A stretch of 64,000 nucleotides of DNA from Anderseniella sp. Alg231-50 (GTDB lineage Bacteria; Pseudomonadota; Alphaproteobacteria; Rhizobiales; Aestuariivirgaceae). The notes under the pieces were generated by a model. It saw only the letters and a list, made by a program, of their open reading frames with translations, was not told the origin of the DNA and did no database searches. How positions within the stretch are numbered: the first letter of the stretch is position 1; every line of letters begins with the position of its first letter. Made by a program: the position numbers and the translations under genes. Below, piece by piece: positions 35,262 to 44,740 of the stretch. Location: assembly GCF_900149695.1 (NCBI RefSeq), contig NZ_LT703003.1, positions 1,364,001-1,428,000 on the forward strand, read 5' to 3'.

Positions 35262-37581
35262 TAACAGTCCTCCGGCTGGCCGAGAGGGGTACCCTGACTC
35301 ATCATCTCCTTTCGAGTTTGGTGGGTCCGAAGGTATTGATTTAAGGGAACTTTTCCGGATCGCGCGGCGCCGTGGCCCGATGGTTGCGGTGATCGGTTTT
35401 CTGACCGCTTTGCTGGGCGCAATCTATGCTCTGCAGCTCACTCCCGTGTACACCGCGAAGGCCACACTGCTGATTGATACGAATCAGAAGAACATAATTA
35501 ATGCCGAAGCCATCGTTTCCGGGATTGGACGAGACAACTCTGCACTGGAAAGTGAACTTGAGCTAATCCGGTCCTATGATGTGGCCAAGCGGGTTGTCCG
35601 CAAGCTCAAGCTTGATGACAAGTCGAAAGCTGAACCGGCAAAGATTTCAGCGGTCCGGCAACTGCTTTCTCTGGTGTTCAGCCGTGAGCCTGCCCCTGAA
35701 CCGGTTTTCAACGAAAATCGCACCGACAGGATCATACGCTCCCTGTCCAAGTCCATCAGCGTCGACCGCAAGGGGTGGACCTATGTGGTTGACATCAAGT
35801 ACACCTCCGACAGTCCGACCAAGGCGGCGCAGGTGGCGAATGCATTTGCGGACGAATATCTGGTTGATCAGCTTGAAGCGAACTATGAAGTTACCCGCCG
35901 TGCCAATGACTGGCTCAGTGAGCGTCTCGGCGCGTTGAGAAAAAAGGTTCGTGAATCGGAGCGTGCCGTCGAACTGTTCAAGGTGGAGAACAATATTGTC
36001 GAGACCAACGGCTCCACCCTGAGCGACCAGCAGGTTGCAAAGCTGAATGAGCAGTTGATCCTGGCCCGCGCCGAGTCGGCTCAGGCGCAGGCCAAGTATG
36101 ACCAGGTTCAGGCTGTCCGCAAAAGGGGCGGGGATATCACGGCCTTTGCAGATGCCCTGCAATCCAGTGCACTGGCGGCGCTGAAAGGAAAAGCCTCGGA
36201 AATACGCCGTGAGCTTGCGAACCTGAGTGCCAAATACGGTAACCGGCACCCGTCCGTGGTTTCCGCGCGGGCGCAGCTGCAAGATGTCAGGCGTTCGATC
36301 AGTTCCGAGGCCAAGCGCATTCTGACCTCTACGGAAAATGCCTTGCGGGTTGCCAGCAGCCGCGAAGAATCCATTGCTGCAAGCCTTGCCGAAGTCAAGG
36401 GAACAGCTTCAAGAGACAGCCAGGCAGAGGTCATCCTCAGAGAACTGGAGAGGGAATCGGCAGCCAACAAGGCTCTGTTTGAGTCCTTTCTGTCGCGGTT
36501 CAAGCAGACCAGCGAGCAGGAAAAACTCAATACGAACAATTCACGTGTCATTGAACGAGCTTCTGCGCCAACCGTCCCCAGCGCTCCGAACAAGAAATCG
36601 CTTGTGATACTTGCGGCCATGCTGGGGTTGGGACTGGGGGCTGGAATTGCCTTCCTGATAGAGCAACTGGATGCCGGCTATCGCACAACTATCCAGATTG
36701 AAAAACAATTGGGCGTACCGGTACTTGCCAGCATACCGCGTTCAGACAATGAGCTGCCCGGCAGCGGAATCGGGCGCACAGCCCGAAAATACAATCCGTT
36801 CAGTCTGCTGGCCGGGTTGTTCAGCAAGGGCGACAAGTCAGAACGGCGCATGAAAAAAAGCGACCGGGTCAGTATCAGCCGGCTGGTGGTTCAAAGGCCA
36901 CTGTCGAGTTTTACCGAGGCTGTTCGGGCGCTCAGAATGGGTATCAAGTTTGCAGATGTCGATCGCCCGCAGAAAATTGTACTGCTCGCTTCTGCCCTGC
37001 CAGGCGAAGGCAAGTCCACTATCGCGAGCAACCTGGCGCTGCATGCGGCAGCTTCGGGAGAGCGGGTGCTGATCATTGATCTCGACCTGCGCCACCCGGT
37101 GCTCACGTCGTTGTATGCGCCGGATGCCAAGCACGGGGCGGTGGAACTGTTGCTTGGAGAGGTCGATCTCAAGCAGGTGATCGTGAAAGACGCCGCGTCG
37201 GGACTGCACATATTGCCGGCGCCGCGCCGCAAGGACCTGACCCACACGGCCGAATTGTTGGGGTCGAAGCGGATGAAAGATCTGTTTACCCATCTGAGCG
37301 GGTTTTATGACCTCATTGTTGTTGATACCTCGCCGTTGCTGCCGGTTACCGATGGCCGCGCCCTGATCGACGTGGTCGATTCCCTGGTGCTGGTGGTGAA
37401 ATGGGAGACTACTGCGCGTGATGCCGTTGATGCCGCGTTGAAGCAGTCGCTGGGTTCGCATGGCAAGCTGACCGGCGTTGTCATGAACGATGTGGTTGCC
37501 TCGAGAGCGCGGTATTACGACTATTACAAGTCGGGATACTACACCAAAAAGTACCCGTACTATTATGGCGGATCGGGTTAA
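35242..37581 (+). CDS. Polysaccharide co-polymerase with BY-kinase domain (Wzc-like)
   Basis: A 779-residue inner-membrane protein controlling chain length and export. The Wzz domain follows a first membrane segment near residue 50; a long periplasmic coiled-coil region and a GNVR-type end lead to the second membrane segment (about 455-475). The cytoplasmic kinase has Walker A PGEGKST (587-593), Walker A' IIDLDLRHP and Walker B IVVDTSPLLP. The C-terminus holds a tyrosine cluster, YYDYYKSGYYTKKYPYYYGG, the expected autophosphorylation site. The start ATG 35242 overlaps the preceding gene, and the next gene overlaps its 3' end by 17 bp. Confidence 0.92.
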   Translation: MLKRASDNSPPAGREGYPDSSSPFEFGGSEGIDLRELFRIARRRGPMVAVIGFLTALLGAIYALQLTPVYTAKATLLIDTNQKNIINAEAIVSGIGRDNSALESELELIRSYDVAKRVVRKLKLDDKSKAEPAKISAVRQLLSLVFSREPAPEPVFNENRTDRIIRSLSKSISVDRKGWTYVVDIKYTSDSPTKAAQVANAFADEYLVDQLEANYEVTRRANDWLSERLGALRKKVRESERAVELFKVENNIVETNGSTLSDQQVAKLNEQLILARAESAQAQAKYDQVQAVRKRGGDITAFADALQSSALAALKGKASEIRRELANLSAKYGNRHPSVVSARAQLQDVRRSISSEAKRILTSTENALRVASSREESIAASLAEVKGTASRDSQAEVILRELERESAANKALFESFLSRFKQTSEQEKLNTNNSRVIERASAPTVPSAPNKKSLVILAAMLGLGLGAGIAFLIEQLDAGYRTTIQIEKQLGVPVLASIPRSDNELPGSGIGRTARKYNPFSLLAGLFSKGDKSERRMKKSDRVSISRLVVQRPLSSFTEAVRALRMGIKFADVDRPQKIVLLASALPGEGKSTIASNLALHAAASGERVLIIDLDLRHPVLTSLYAPDAKHGAVELLLGEVDLKQVIVKDAASGLHILPAPRRKDLTHTAELLGSKRMKDLFTHLSGFYDLIVVDTSPLLPVTDGRALIDVVDSLVLVVKWETTARDAVDAALKQSLGSHGKLTGVVMNDVVASRARYYDYYKSGYYTKKYPYYYGGSG

Positions 37582-38224
37582 GGTGGCGCGAGGTGTCAGT
37601 CCGTTCGCCATGGGACTGCTGCTTTCTCTGGGTATTTGCCTGACCGGTCTGGGCGGTTATCAGCTTTACCGGCTGGACGATACGCACCTGCGCAGGGAAG
37701 TTTTGTACTCAGTTTCTCCCGGCACCCTGCAGGTCTGGCTTGCGACGCTGGATCCGGCAGATCGTGAAAACGCCGCCAGGCTTTCAGACCGGTTTGTCAG
37801 CATGACACTGCCACAACGGCGTGACGCGGTCCTCGCGATTGCGCGGCCCGGATATTTTGAAGCGATGGGCTTGAGTTTTGCAGATCGGCGGCGTCTGCAG
37901 ATGTTGATTTTGCAGGCGTCGGGATTGGCACTTGCGAAAGCGCCGGCACTTGGTGAGCTCTGGTTTCTGTCAGCCAAGCTGCGCAACACCCTGTTCGGTT
38001 TTGATGCCACGACCGGCCACCATGTTGAACTGTCATTTGCCTATTCACCCAAGGAAGTGGATTTGGTGCTGGAGCGGCTGCAGATGATGAGTATTGCGTG
38101 GCCGCTGCTGAGTAACCGCCTCAGAAACATAGTCCGGCATGACGTGAGGATTGTTGATCAGACTTTTCCCGACCGTGCTGCGGAACTTCGTCAATACCTT
38201 CACAAAGCCGGAGCAAAGCTCTGA
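37565..38224 (+). CDS. Membrane-anchored protein of unknown function between wzc-like and ligase-like genes
   Basis: A 219-residue protein with one N-terminal hydrophobic segment (about residues 15-35, GLLLSLGICLTGLGGYQLYR) and a presumably periplasmic helical domain of about 180 residues. No catalytic motif stands out. Its start overlaps the BY-kinase tyrosine-tail codons by 17 bp in another frame, which indicates tight coupling and shared evolution with the export machine. Another start at ATG 37610 is possible but would lose part of the membrane N-region. I do not recognise a family. Confidence 0.68.
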   Translation: MADRVKVARGVSPFAMGLLLSLGICLTGLGGYQLYRLDDTHLRREVLYSVSPGTLQVWLATLDPADRENAARLSDRFVSMTLPQRRDAVLAIARPGYFEAMGLSFADRRRLQMLILQASGLALAKAPALGELWFLSAKLRNTLFGFDATTGHHVELSFAYSPKEVDLVLERLQMMSIAWPLLSNRLRNIVRHDVRIVDQTFPDRAAELRQYLHKAGAKL

Positions 38225-38270
38225 TGATCCTGGATGATAGATCCTTGTCCGCTCGTTCCCGGGGTGTGTT

Positions 38271-39656
38271 ATGAGCGCGGTTGCATCGGTGCTGATTGCG
38301 ATTGTCGTCGGCTTTAGTAGCTTCTGGCTTGGCTCCAACAGGCCGCTTGCATGGAGTGTGAATGCCGTCATGGTGGGCGGGCTTTTGATGTTCACCTGTC
38401 TGTCACTTCAGCTGGAAGCGCGACGCCATCCGGCACTGATGATTTCAAGGCTCTGGGCAGCTATCGTGATGTTCGGCCTGGGGATGTGCTGGGCAGTAGC
38501 GCAGATCATCCCATTGGGGTCTGCGACAGCAGGCCACCCGGCATGGCAGGTGGCAGGCGAGGCCCTGGGTCGTGACATGCCGTCGACCATATCCATCAAT
38601 CCATCCGAGACACTTTGGGCCATCGTGCGCTATCTCACCGCCGCATCGGTCTTGTTGTGTGTTTATGTTCTCGCGCGTTCGGCTCAGAATGCTCAAACCA
38701 TCTTGCGGACATTTGTAATTCTGACCGGGCTTGCGGCGCTTTACGGATTGACGCGATTGTCTCTCTCGCTGGACAAAATCCTGTGGTTTGATGAACCTGA
38801 CACAGGGTATCTCACGTCGGGCTTCATCAACCGCAACAGCGCTGCGACCTATTTCGGAATGGCATGCCTGGCGAGCCTTGGCCTTGTGATCCAGAAGGTT
38901 CGCACGGTATTGCAGTCAACGTCGCATGACAGTGGCCGTGAAGTGGTCAGAAAACTGTCTCTGGCCATGGCAGGCATGCTCGGATTCGATCTCGTCCTGT
39001 TTGTGCTGATGTTTGTCTGCCTGTTGGCGACCGGGTCCCGCGGCGGCATCAGCTTTACGATACTGGCGCTGTTTTTCATGTTGCTGCTATACGGCGTGAA
39101 GGCGACAATGCGAGGCCGGTCTGCCGGGGGCGGGCTTGCGTGGATAGCAATCATATTGGTCATTGCAGCGTTGATGCTGGGGGTCTTTGAGTTGTCAGGC
39201 GCCCGGCTCACCGGCCGATTGCTCGATCAGGGACTTGAAGCAGGTGCACGGTTTGAAGTCTATGCGCAAACATGGCTCGCTGTCCGGGATTACTTGTTCC
39301 TGGGCAGTGGACTGGGCACTTTTCAGGATGTGTTTACAGCTTACCGGCTTGAATTGTCTGCGGGTCGCAAGGTCTGGGACAAGGCACACAATGATTACCT
39401 GGAGCTGCTGCTCGGGTTGGGTCTGCCGGCGGCGGCACTTGTGCTGATGAGCTTTGCCAGCTTGTTTTCCAAGGTGACCAGAGGGTTTTTTGCGCGGCAC
39501 CGCGACACACATTATGCCGCGATTTCGGCAGCGGCCTGTGTGCTGGTCGGGCTGCATTCTCTGGTTGATTTCAGCCTGCAGATTCAGGCAAACGCGCTCG
39601 CATTTGCATTGCTGTTGGGAGTGGGGCTGGCGCAATCGTGGAGCACCCGGGCCTAA
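38271..39656 (+). CDS. O-antigen ligase/polymerase-like membrane protein (Wzy_C type)
   Basis: A 461-residue polytopic membrane protein with about eleven to twelve hydrophobic segments and a large periplasmic loop. In that loop RFEVYAQTWLAVRDYLFLGS, GLGTFQDVFTAYR and the AHNDYLELLLGLGL motif match the WaaL/Wzy_C family, which joins or polymerises lipid-linked glycans. It is the first of two polymerase-like genes in the locus (the other is at 47355). Whether this one polymerises the repeat unit or ligates the glycan is not decidable from sequence. Confidence 0.85.
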   Translation: MSAVASVLIAIVVGFSSFWLGSNRPLAWSVNAVMVGGLLMFTCLSLQLEARRHPALMISRLWAAIVMFGLGMCWAVAQIIPLGSATAGHPAWQVAGEALGRDMPSTISINPSETLWAIVRYLTAASVLLCVYVLARSAQNAQTILRTFVILTGLAALYGLTRLSLSLDKILWFDEPDTGYLTSGFINRNSAATYFGMACLASLGLVIQKVRTVLQSTSHDSGREVVRKLSLAMAGMLGFDLVLFVLMFVCLLATGSRGGISFTILALFFMLLLYGVKATMRGRSAGGGLAWIAIILVIAALMLGVFELSGARLTGRLLDQGLEAGARFEVYAQTWLAVRDYLFLGSGLGTFQDVFTAYRLELSAGRKVWDKAHNDYLELLLGLGLPAAALVLMSFASLFSKVTRGFFARHRDTHYAAISAAACVLVGLHSLVDFSLQIQANALAFALLLGVGLAQSWSTRA

Positions 39657-39806
39657 ATGCCGCGTCGTGAATGCTGATCGGGATTAAATAGCCTGAAATC
39701 AAGACTTTACCTAACGTCCTCAATATTGGCTGACTACAGGTTTATGGTACATCAAGTGTTGCGGCGCATTGGGTACATAGTTAGTCTGTCTGAAAGTTGA
39801 GGGGCC

Positions 39807-40331
39807 ATGATTCGGATGACTAAAGGCGACGTAGTCGGCAAGAGATGGTTTGCTGTGCGCACGCAGCCCAACCGGGAGCAACGCGCAAAACATCAGCTTG
39901 ACCGGCAACAGTTTCGAACCTTTCTGCCTCTGATCGAAAAGTCTGTGTGCCATGCCAGGAAGATACGACAGGTTCGCTCTGCTCTGTTTCCCGGCTATCT
40001 GTTTGTTGAACTCGATTTGTCAAAGGATCAGTGGCGCTGCATCAACTCGACCTATGGAGTGTCCTGCCTTGTAATGGCCGGCGAGCGCCCGGCCTTTATT
40101 CCGGCGGGTGTGATTGAGTTGATAATCGAGTTGTCAAAAAGCAATGGGTTGGTGGATTTTACTCCTGATCTGCAACCCGGCATGAGTGTGCAAATGGTGT
40201 CCGGACCCCTGTCGGGTTTGATCGGGCGACTGAACCGTTGCGATGCGCGCGGTCGTGTGGAAGTCCTGCTCGAGGTCATGGGGCAGGAAATCAGGGTGAC
40301 ATCCAGCGCCAAGGTGTTGATGCCAGCCTGA
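39807..40331 (+). CDS. NusG/RfaH-like transcription antitermination protein
   Basis: A 174-residue NusG paralogue. The NGN domain starts WFAVRTQPNREQRAKHQLDR and contains FPGYLFVELD; the KOW domain contains PGMSVQMVSGPLSGLIGRL. Such specialised paralogues travel with capsule and exopolysaccharide operons and let polymerase read through long transcripts. GAGGGG precedes the ATG. It sits at the break between the export and sugar-synthesis blocks with 150 bp on each side free of genes, a likely independent transcription unit. No ops-like element was identified. Confidence 0.87.
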   Translation: MIRMTKGDVVGKRWFAVRTQPNREQRAKHQLDRQQFRTFLPLIEKSVCHARKIRQVRSALFPGYLFVELDLSKDQWRCINSTYGVSCLVMAGERPAFIPAGVIELIIELSKSNGLVDFTPDLQPGMSVQMVSGPLSGLIGRLNRCDARGRVEVLLEVMGQEIRVTSSAKVLMPA

Positions 40332-40487
40332 CCGGCAAAGTAGCTTTACGGTAATTGAGTAGAAAGGCGCCGATACCTGGTGCTGAAAAAAGATATGTGT
40401 CGTATCTGCCGTGGCGGAAGTCATTTCACCCGGAGTGCGGTAGCTATTGCCTGATTTGTTAGATCAACAAGTGTGTCCGATAGACAG

Positions 40488-42008
40488 ATGAACACCAAAC
40501 CTTACCTCGTGCCAGTTGTTTTATGCGGTGGAGCCGGGACACGGCTGTGGCCATTGAGCCGCCAGGCGTTTCCCAAGCAGTTTGCCGTTGAGGTGGAGCG
40601 GAAATCGCTTCTCGACCTTACCCTCGCCCGGATCAACGGGCTTGACGGAGTGGCGTCCTGCCTGGCGGTGACCGGGGAGGACTATCGCTTCATGGTTGCA
40701 GAAGCGCTGCACAATGCGGGTGTGCCGGGTTCGATACTGCTGGAGCCGATGGCCAGGAATACAGCGCCGGCATTATGTGCTGCAGCCTTGCAGATCGCCC
40801 AGACAACTCCTGACGCGGTCATGGTGATCCTGCCGTCGGATCATTTTGTCTCGGATGCCGGCAAGTTTGCCGCCGCCATCAGCGATGCCGCGAAACTTGC
40901 GCAGGAAGACTGGTGGGTGACGCTGGGTATACGCCCGACAAAAACCTCTTCTGCGTATGGTTACATTGAGCCTGGACCGGTGATTGCGGATCATGGCTCT
41001 GCGGCCCGGGTGTCGCAGTTCCTGGAAAAACCGGATGTCAAAAAAGCCGAGGAACTGATCCGCGCAGGATGCGTCTGGAATGCCGGCATTTTTGTCGTCA
41101 AGGCCGGCACCGCGGCCGATCTCGTCGCCAAGCACGCCCCGGACATTCATGATGCCGTGCAGCAGGCGGTTGCAGGCATCACCGTCGACAACGAGTTTCA
41201 CCGGTTACAGCCGGAGGCGTTTTCTTCAAGCCCGTCGATCTCCATCGACTATGCCGTTCTGGAAAAGGAACCCGAGGTCGCCGTTGTGCCCTATGACGGT
41301 GACTGGTCGGACCTGGGGTCCTGGGACGCAGTTGCGGGTGTGCATGAAGCTGATGACGATGGCAACCGGTCAGAAGGAGATGCATGGTTTTCCAGTTCGC
41401 AAAACTGTTTCGTTCACAGCCCCGGCAAACTCGCGGTCGTGCTGGGACTGCAGGACATTGTTGTGGTGGATACACCCGACGCCCTGCTGGTCACCAGCAG
41501 GGAACAGGTGGAGCAGGTCAAGACCGTTGTGGACGATCTCAGAACCGCTGAGCGCAGTGAACTTACCGATCATCGCAAGGTTGCCCGTCCATGGGGAACG
41601 TTTGAAGGAATTGACCGGGGTGACCGCTACCAGGTCAAGCGCATCACCGTAAAACCGGGCGCCCAGCTATCGCTGCAATACCATCATCACCGGGCCGAGC
41701 ACTGGATAGTGGTCAAGGGCGTCGCCAAGGTTACGCGGGGCGATGAAACCTTTCTGCTGCGTGAAAACGAGTCGACCTACATCCCGCTGGGAGCTGTTCA
41801 CAGGCTTGAAAATCCCGGCAAGACAACACTGGAACTGATCGAAGTGCAGTCCGGATCCTATCTGGGTGAGGACGATATCGTGAGAGTTGAAGACGTTTAC
41901 GGCCGCGAAGCCGAACCAGGTTCTGCGAAACCGGCATCGTCTGCGGCAAAACCGCAAGGAAAATCCAAACCGGCGCAAACATCGGCCGGGAAGGGGGGGC
42001 AAAAGTGA
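40488..42008 (+). CDS. manC: Mannose-1-phosphate guanylyltransferase / mannose-6-phosphate isomerase
   Basis: A bifunctional enzyme of about 506 residues supplying GDP-mannose. The nucleotidyltransferase domain has GGAGTRLWPLSR (14-25) and PKQF; the C-terminal cupin (about 355-470) has RPWGTFEGIDRGDRYQVKRI, HHHRAEHWIVV and the metal-ligand region. After VEDVYGR an unusual tail of about 30 residues rich in Ala, Lys, Pro and Ser follows. I use ATG 40488; GTG 40473 is possible. No phosphomannomutase gene is in the window. Confidence 0.9.
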   Translation: MNTKPYLVPVVLCGGAGTRLWPLSRQAFPKQFAVEVERKSLLDLTLARINGLDGVASCLAVTGEDYRFMVAEALHNAGVPGSILLEPMARNTAPALCAAALQIAQTTPDAVMVILPSDHFVSDAGKFAAAISDAAKLAQEDWWVTLGIRPTKTSSAYGYIEPGPVIADHGSAARVSQFLEKPDVKKAEELIRAGCVWNAGIFVVKAGTAADLVAKHAPDIHDAVQQAVAGITVDNEFHRLQPEAFSSSPSISIDYAVLEKEPEVAVVPYDGDWSDLGSWDAVAGVHEADDDGNRSEGDAWFSSSQNCFVHSPGKLAVVLGLQDIVVVDTPDALLVTSREQVEQVKTVVDDLRTAERSELTDHRKVARPWGTFEGIDRGDRYQVKRITVKPGAQLSLQYHHHRAEHWIVVKGVAKVTRGDETFLLRENESTYIPLGAVHRLENPGKTTLELIEVQSGSYLGEDDIVRVEDVYGREAEPGSAKPASSAAKPQGKSKPAQTSAGKGGQK

Positions 42009-43324
42009 TTTCTCCACCAAGAGTAGCGAGTGAGCGGGCGCAGGTTGCCACCAGAGGAAAGGGCATCGAAGATCGCCAGCCTCTGCGACTGGTAACCCGG
42101 ATAAGGTTTCAGTTGATCGGCGGGCTGGTGTTCGCCGTCATCGTGCCCGGGCTGGCCCGCTGGCCGGCCGCGAGCCTGGTTCCGGGGTCGGGCATGGTAT
42201 CCCTGCAATCTGCGATGCTGGGCTCCATGCTCGCGCTGTTTCTGGGTTACTGGGCGCTGCGCCAGATGATTGCCTATCCCGGTGTGCAGGCCACGCAGTA
42301 CATTGCGCCGGCCTTTGCCATTTCCTATTCGATCATCATCATGATGTTCTTTTTCCTGCGAATAGATTATTCGCGCTACCAGTTTGGCGCCAGTTTCATA
42401 GTGGCGATCGTCTGGTTCTATGCGTGCTTTTTCCTGGCAAGGCGGGCCCTTCTGCAGAATTTCGCCCTGGCGGAAGTGGGCGATACCAAGGGTCTGCGGG
42501 ATCTGGACACCGTGGAATGGTTCAGCCTGCAGGCACCGGCCTTTCCGGATCAGCGGCTGGACGGAATTGTCGTCGACCTCAGGGCCGACCTGTCAGACGA
42601 CTGGAACAGGTTTCTGGCCGCCAGTGCGCTGAAAGGTATTCCGATTTACCATGTCAAGCAGATGGCCGAGGCGCTGACCGGCAAGGTCGAGATCGAGCAT
42701 TTGTCTGAAAACAGTCTCGGGTCGGTATTGCCGTCGCTGTTGTATCTCAGGCTGAAACGTCTCGTTGATCTTGGACTGGCTGTCATCCTGGCGCCACTGT
42801 TCTTGATCATTGTTGGGCTCACGGCGATTGCCGTGAAACTCGACTCGAAGGGGCCTGCGTTTTTCCTGCAACCGCGCATGGGCTTCAGAGGCAAGCCGTT
42901 CAGGATGATCAAGCTCAGAACCATGAAGGTGGACGCGCACAAGACAGGCGGCAACTTTACCGAAGATAATGATCCCCGCATTACGCGGCTGGGTCGTTTC
43001 CTGCGCAAATACCGTATCGATGAGTTCCCGCAGATCATCAATATCTTTGCAGGCCAGATGAGTTGGATCGGGCCTCGTCCGGAGGCCCTGGAATTGTCTG
43101 ACTGGTATCAGCGTGACATCCCGTTTTACAGCTACAGGCATATTGTGCGCCCCGGACTTTCCGGCTGGGCCCAGGTGCACCAGGGCAATGTGGCGCAGGT
43201 CGAACAGGCAACCCACAAACTGCACTATGATTTTTATTACATTAAGCACTTTTCACCATGGCTCGATGCGCTTATCACAGCGAAAACAATCTGGACCGTT
43301 CTGACCGGGTTCGGATCGAAGTGA
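42005..43324 (+). CDS. Undecaprenyl-phosphate sugar-1-phosphate transferase (WcaJ/ExoY-like priming enzyme)
   Basis: A 439-residue membrane protein that should start repeat-unit synthesis by putting a sugar phosphate on undecaprenyl phosphate. The N-terminal half has about four hydrophobic segments and a CoA-binding-like region; the C-terminal catalytic domain has KRLVDLGLAVILAPLFLIIV, MIKLRTMKVDA, the DPRITRLGRFLRKYRIDEFP stretch and GPRPE. A GTG start overlaps the manC stop, with GGGAAGGGGGG upstream. Donor sugar, probably a hexose, is not predictable. Confidence 0.9.
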   Translation: MISPPRVASERAQVATRGKGIEDRQPLRLVTRIRFQLIGGLVFAVIVPGLARWPAASLVPGSGMVSLQSAMLGSMLALFLGYWALRQMIAYPGVQATQYIAPAFAISYSIIIMMFFFLRIDYSRYQFGASFIVAIVWFYACFFLARRALLQNFALAEVGDTKGLRDLDTVEWFSLQAPAFPDQRLDGIVVDLRADLSDDWNRFLAASALKGIPIYHVKQMAEALTGKVEIEHLSENSLGSVLPSLLYLRLKRLVDLGLAVILAPLFLIIVGLTAIAVKLDSKGPAFFLQPRMGFRGKPFRMIKLRTMKVDAHKTGGNFTEDNDPRITRLGRFLRKYRIDEFPQIINIFAGQMSWIGPRPEALELSDWYQRDIPFYSYRHIVRPGLSGWAQVHQGNVAQVEQATHKLHYDFYYIKHFSPWLDALITAKTIWTVLTGFGSK

Positions 43325-43343
43325 GACAAGGAAGAGTATTTTC

Positions 43344-44699
43344 ATGAAACTGGCAGTCATCGGTGCTGGATATGTCGGGCTGGTCTCGGCGGCGTGCTTT
43401 GCGGAGTTCGGTTTTTCCGTCACCTGCATCGACAAGGAAGTCGAGAAAATTTCCGCGCTCGAAGCAGGCCGGATCCCGATCTATGAACCGGGCCTGGAGC
43501 AAATCGTCCATAGCAATTTTGAAGCAGGCCGTCTCACTTTCTCCACCGACCTGCAGTCGGCAGTCGCAGATGCAGATGTGGTGTTTATTGCGGTGGGAAC
43601 GCCGACACGGCGTGGTGAAGATGCCGCAGACCTGTCTTATGTGTTCGGAGCCGGTGCCGAGATTGCCGACGCCATGGACGGCTTCACCGTTGTGGTCACC
43701 AAGTCGACTGTGCCGGTAGGCACGGCGGAGAAGTTAAAAAACCTGATCCTGAAAACGCGCCCGAAAGCGGACTTTGAAGTGGCATCGAATCCGGAGTTTC
43801 TGAGGGAAGGCTCTGCTGTTGAAGACTTCCTGCGCCCGGACCGCATCGTGATAGGGGTGAGTTCAGAGCGGGCTGAAGCGCCGTTGCGCCAGTTGTACCG
43901 TCCGCTGACCCAGAAGGACGTGCCGATTGTCTTTACCTCCTGCCAGGCGGCTGAAGTCATCAAGTATGCCGCCAACACCTATCTTGCTACCCGGATCGGG
44001 TTCGTGAACCAGCTGGCAGACCTGTGTGAAAAGGTTGATGCCGACATCACTCACGTGACCAGGGGAATGGGTCTCGACAAGAGAATTGGCCAGCACTACC
44101 TGCAACCCGGACCAGGGTTCGGCGGCTCCTGTTTCCCGAAGGATACCAGGGCCCTTATGGTGACGGCCCGGGAACAAAAGGCGCCATTCACGGTCGTGGA
44201 GGAAGTCATTGAGGCAAATGAGCGGCGCAAGCGCAGCCTGACTGAACGGGTCACCAGCGCAGTTGGCGGCTCTTTGCGGGGTAAACGCATTGCCGTTCTG
44301 GGAATTGCATTCAAGGCAGATACGGATGATATCCGTGATGCGGCATCATTGGTCCTGATCCCTGAACTTCAGGCAGGTGGCGCCGTTGTGGCGGCCTATG
44401 ATCCGGCTGCCATGGACAATGGACGAAGCCAGTTTGCCGATGTGCAGTGGTGTGCAGATGCCTATTCAGCCGCGCTGGATGCCAGTGCGGTGGTCATCCT
44501 CACCGAATGGAACGAGTTTCGCGGCCTGGATTTTGCGCAGCTCGCAAAAACCATGCGCGCGCCTGTGATGGTCGACTTTCGCAACCTGTTTTCGCTGCAG
44601 GATGTCGAGAACAGTGGGCTTGTTTACCATTCATTAGGCAGAGCACAACATGATCAAACCAATGATACAGACAGGATTGCCCTGATTCGGTCGAGCTGA
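43344..44699 (+). CDS. ugd: UDP-glucose 6-dehydrogenase
   Basis: A 451-residue NAD-dependent enzyme oxidising UDP-glucose to UDP-glucuronate. The NAD motif is GAGYVG (7-12), the catalytic Cys263 lies in FGGSCFPKD, and FLREGSAVEDFLRPDRIVIG marks the substrate domain. Its product would add an acidic sugar to the polymer. It follows the priming transferase after 19 bp. A second nucleotide-sugar dehydrogenase of a different subgroup is at 62431. Confidence 0.92.
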   Translation: MKLAVIGAGYVGLVSAACFAEFGFSVTCIDKEVEKISALEAGRIPIYEPGLEQIVHSNFEAGRLTFSTDLQSAVADADVVFIAVGTPTRRGEDAADLSYVFGAGAEIADAMDGFTVVVTKSTVPVGTAEKLKNLILKTRPKADFEVASNPEFLREGSAVEDFLRPDRIVIGVSSERAEAPLRQLYRPLTQKDVPIVFTSCQAAEVIKYAANTYLATRIGFVNQLADLCEKVDADITHVTRGMGLDKRIGQHYLQPGPGFGGSCFPKDTRALMVTAREQKAPFTVVEEVIEANERRKRSLTERVTSAVGGSLRGKRIAVLGIAFKADTDDIRDAASLVLIPELQAGGAVVAAYDPAAMDNGRSQFADVQWCADAYSAALDASAVVILTEWNEFRGLDFAQLAKTMRAPVMVDFRNLFSLQDVENSGLVYHSLGRAQHDQTNDTDRIALIRSS

Positions 44700-44702
44700 C
44701 CT

Positions 44703-44723
44703 GGAGGGGCAATCGCCCCTTCC
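44703..44723 (+). promoter_or_regulatory. Intercistronic hairpin between ugd and the VanZ-like gene
   Basis: GGAGGGGC and GCCCCTTCC pair with one bulge around AATC, giving a GC-rich stem directly after the ugd stop. No U-run follows, so it may attenuate or protect the mRNA rather than end it. Confidence 0.4.
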
Positions 44724-44740
44724 GGAAGTGAGCCGAGCTT

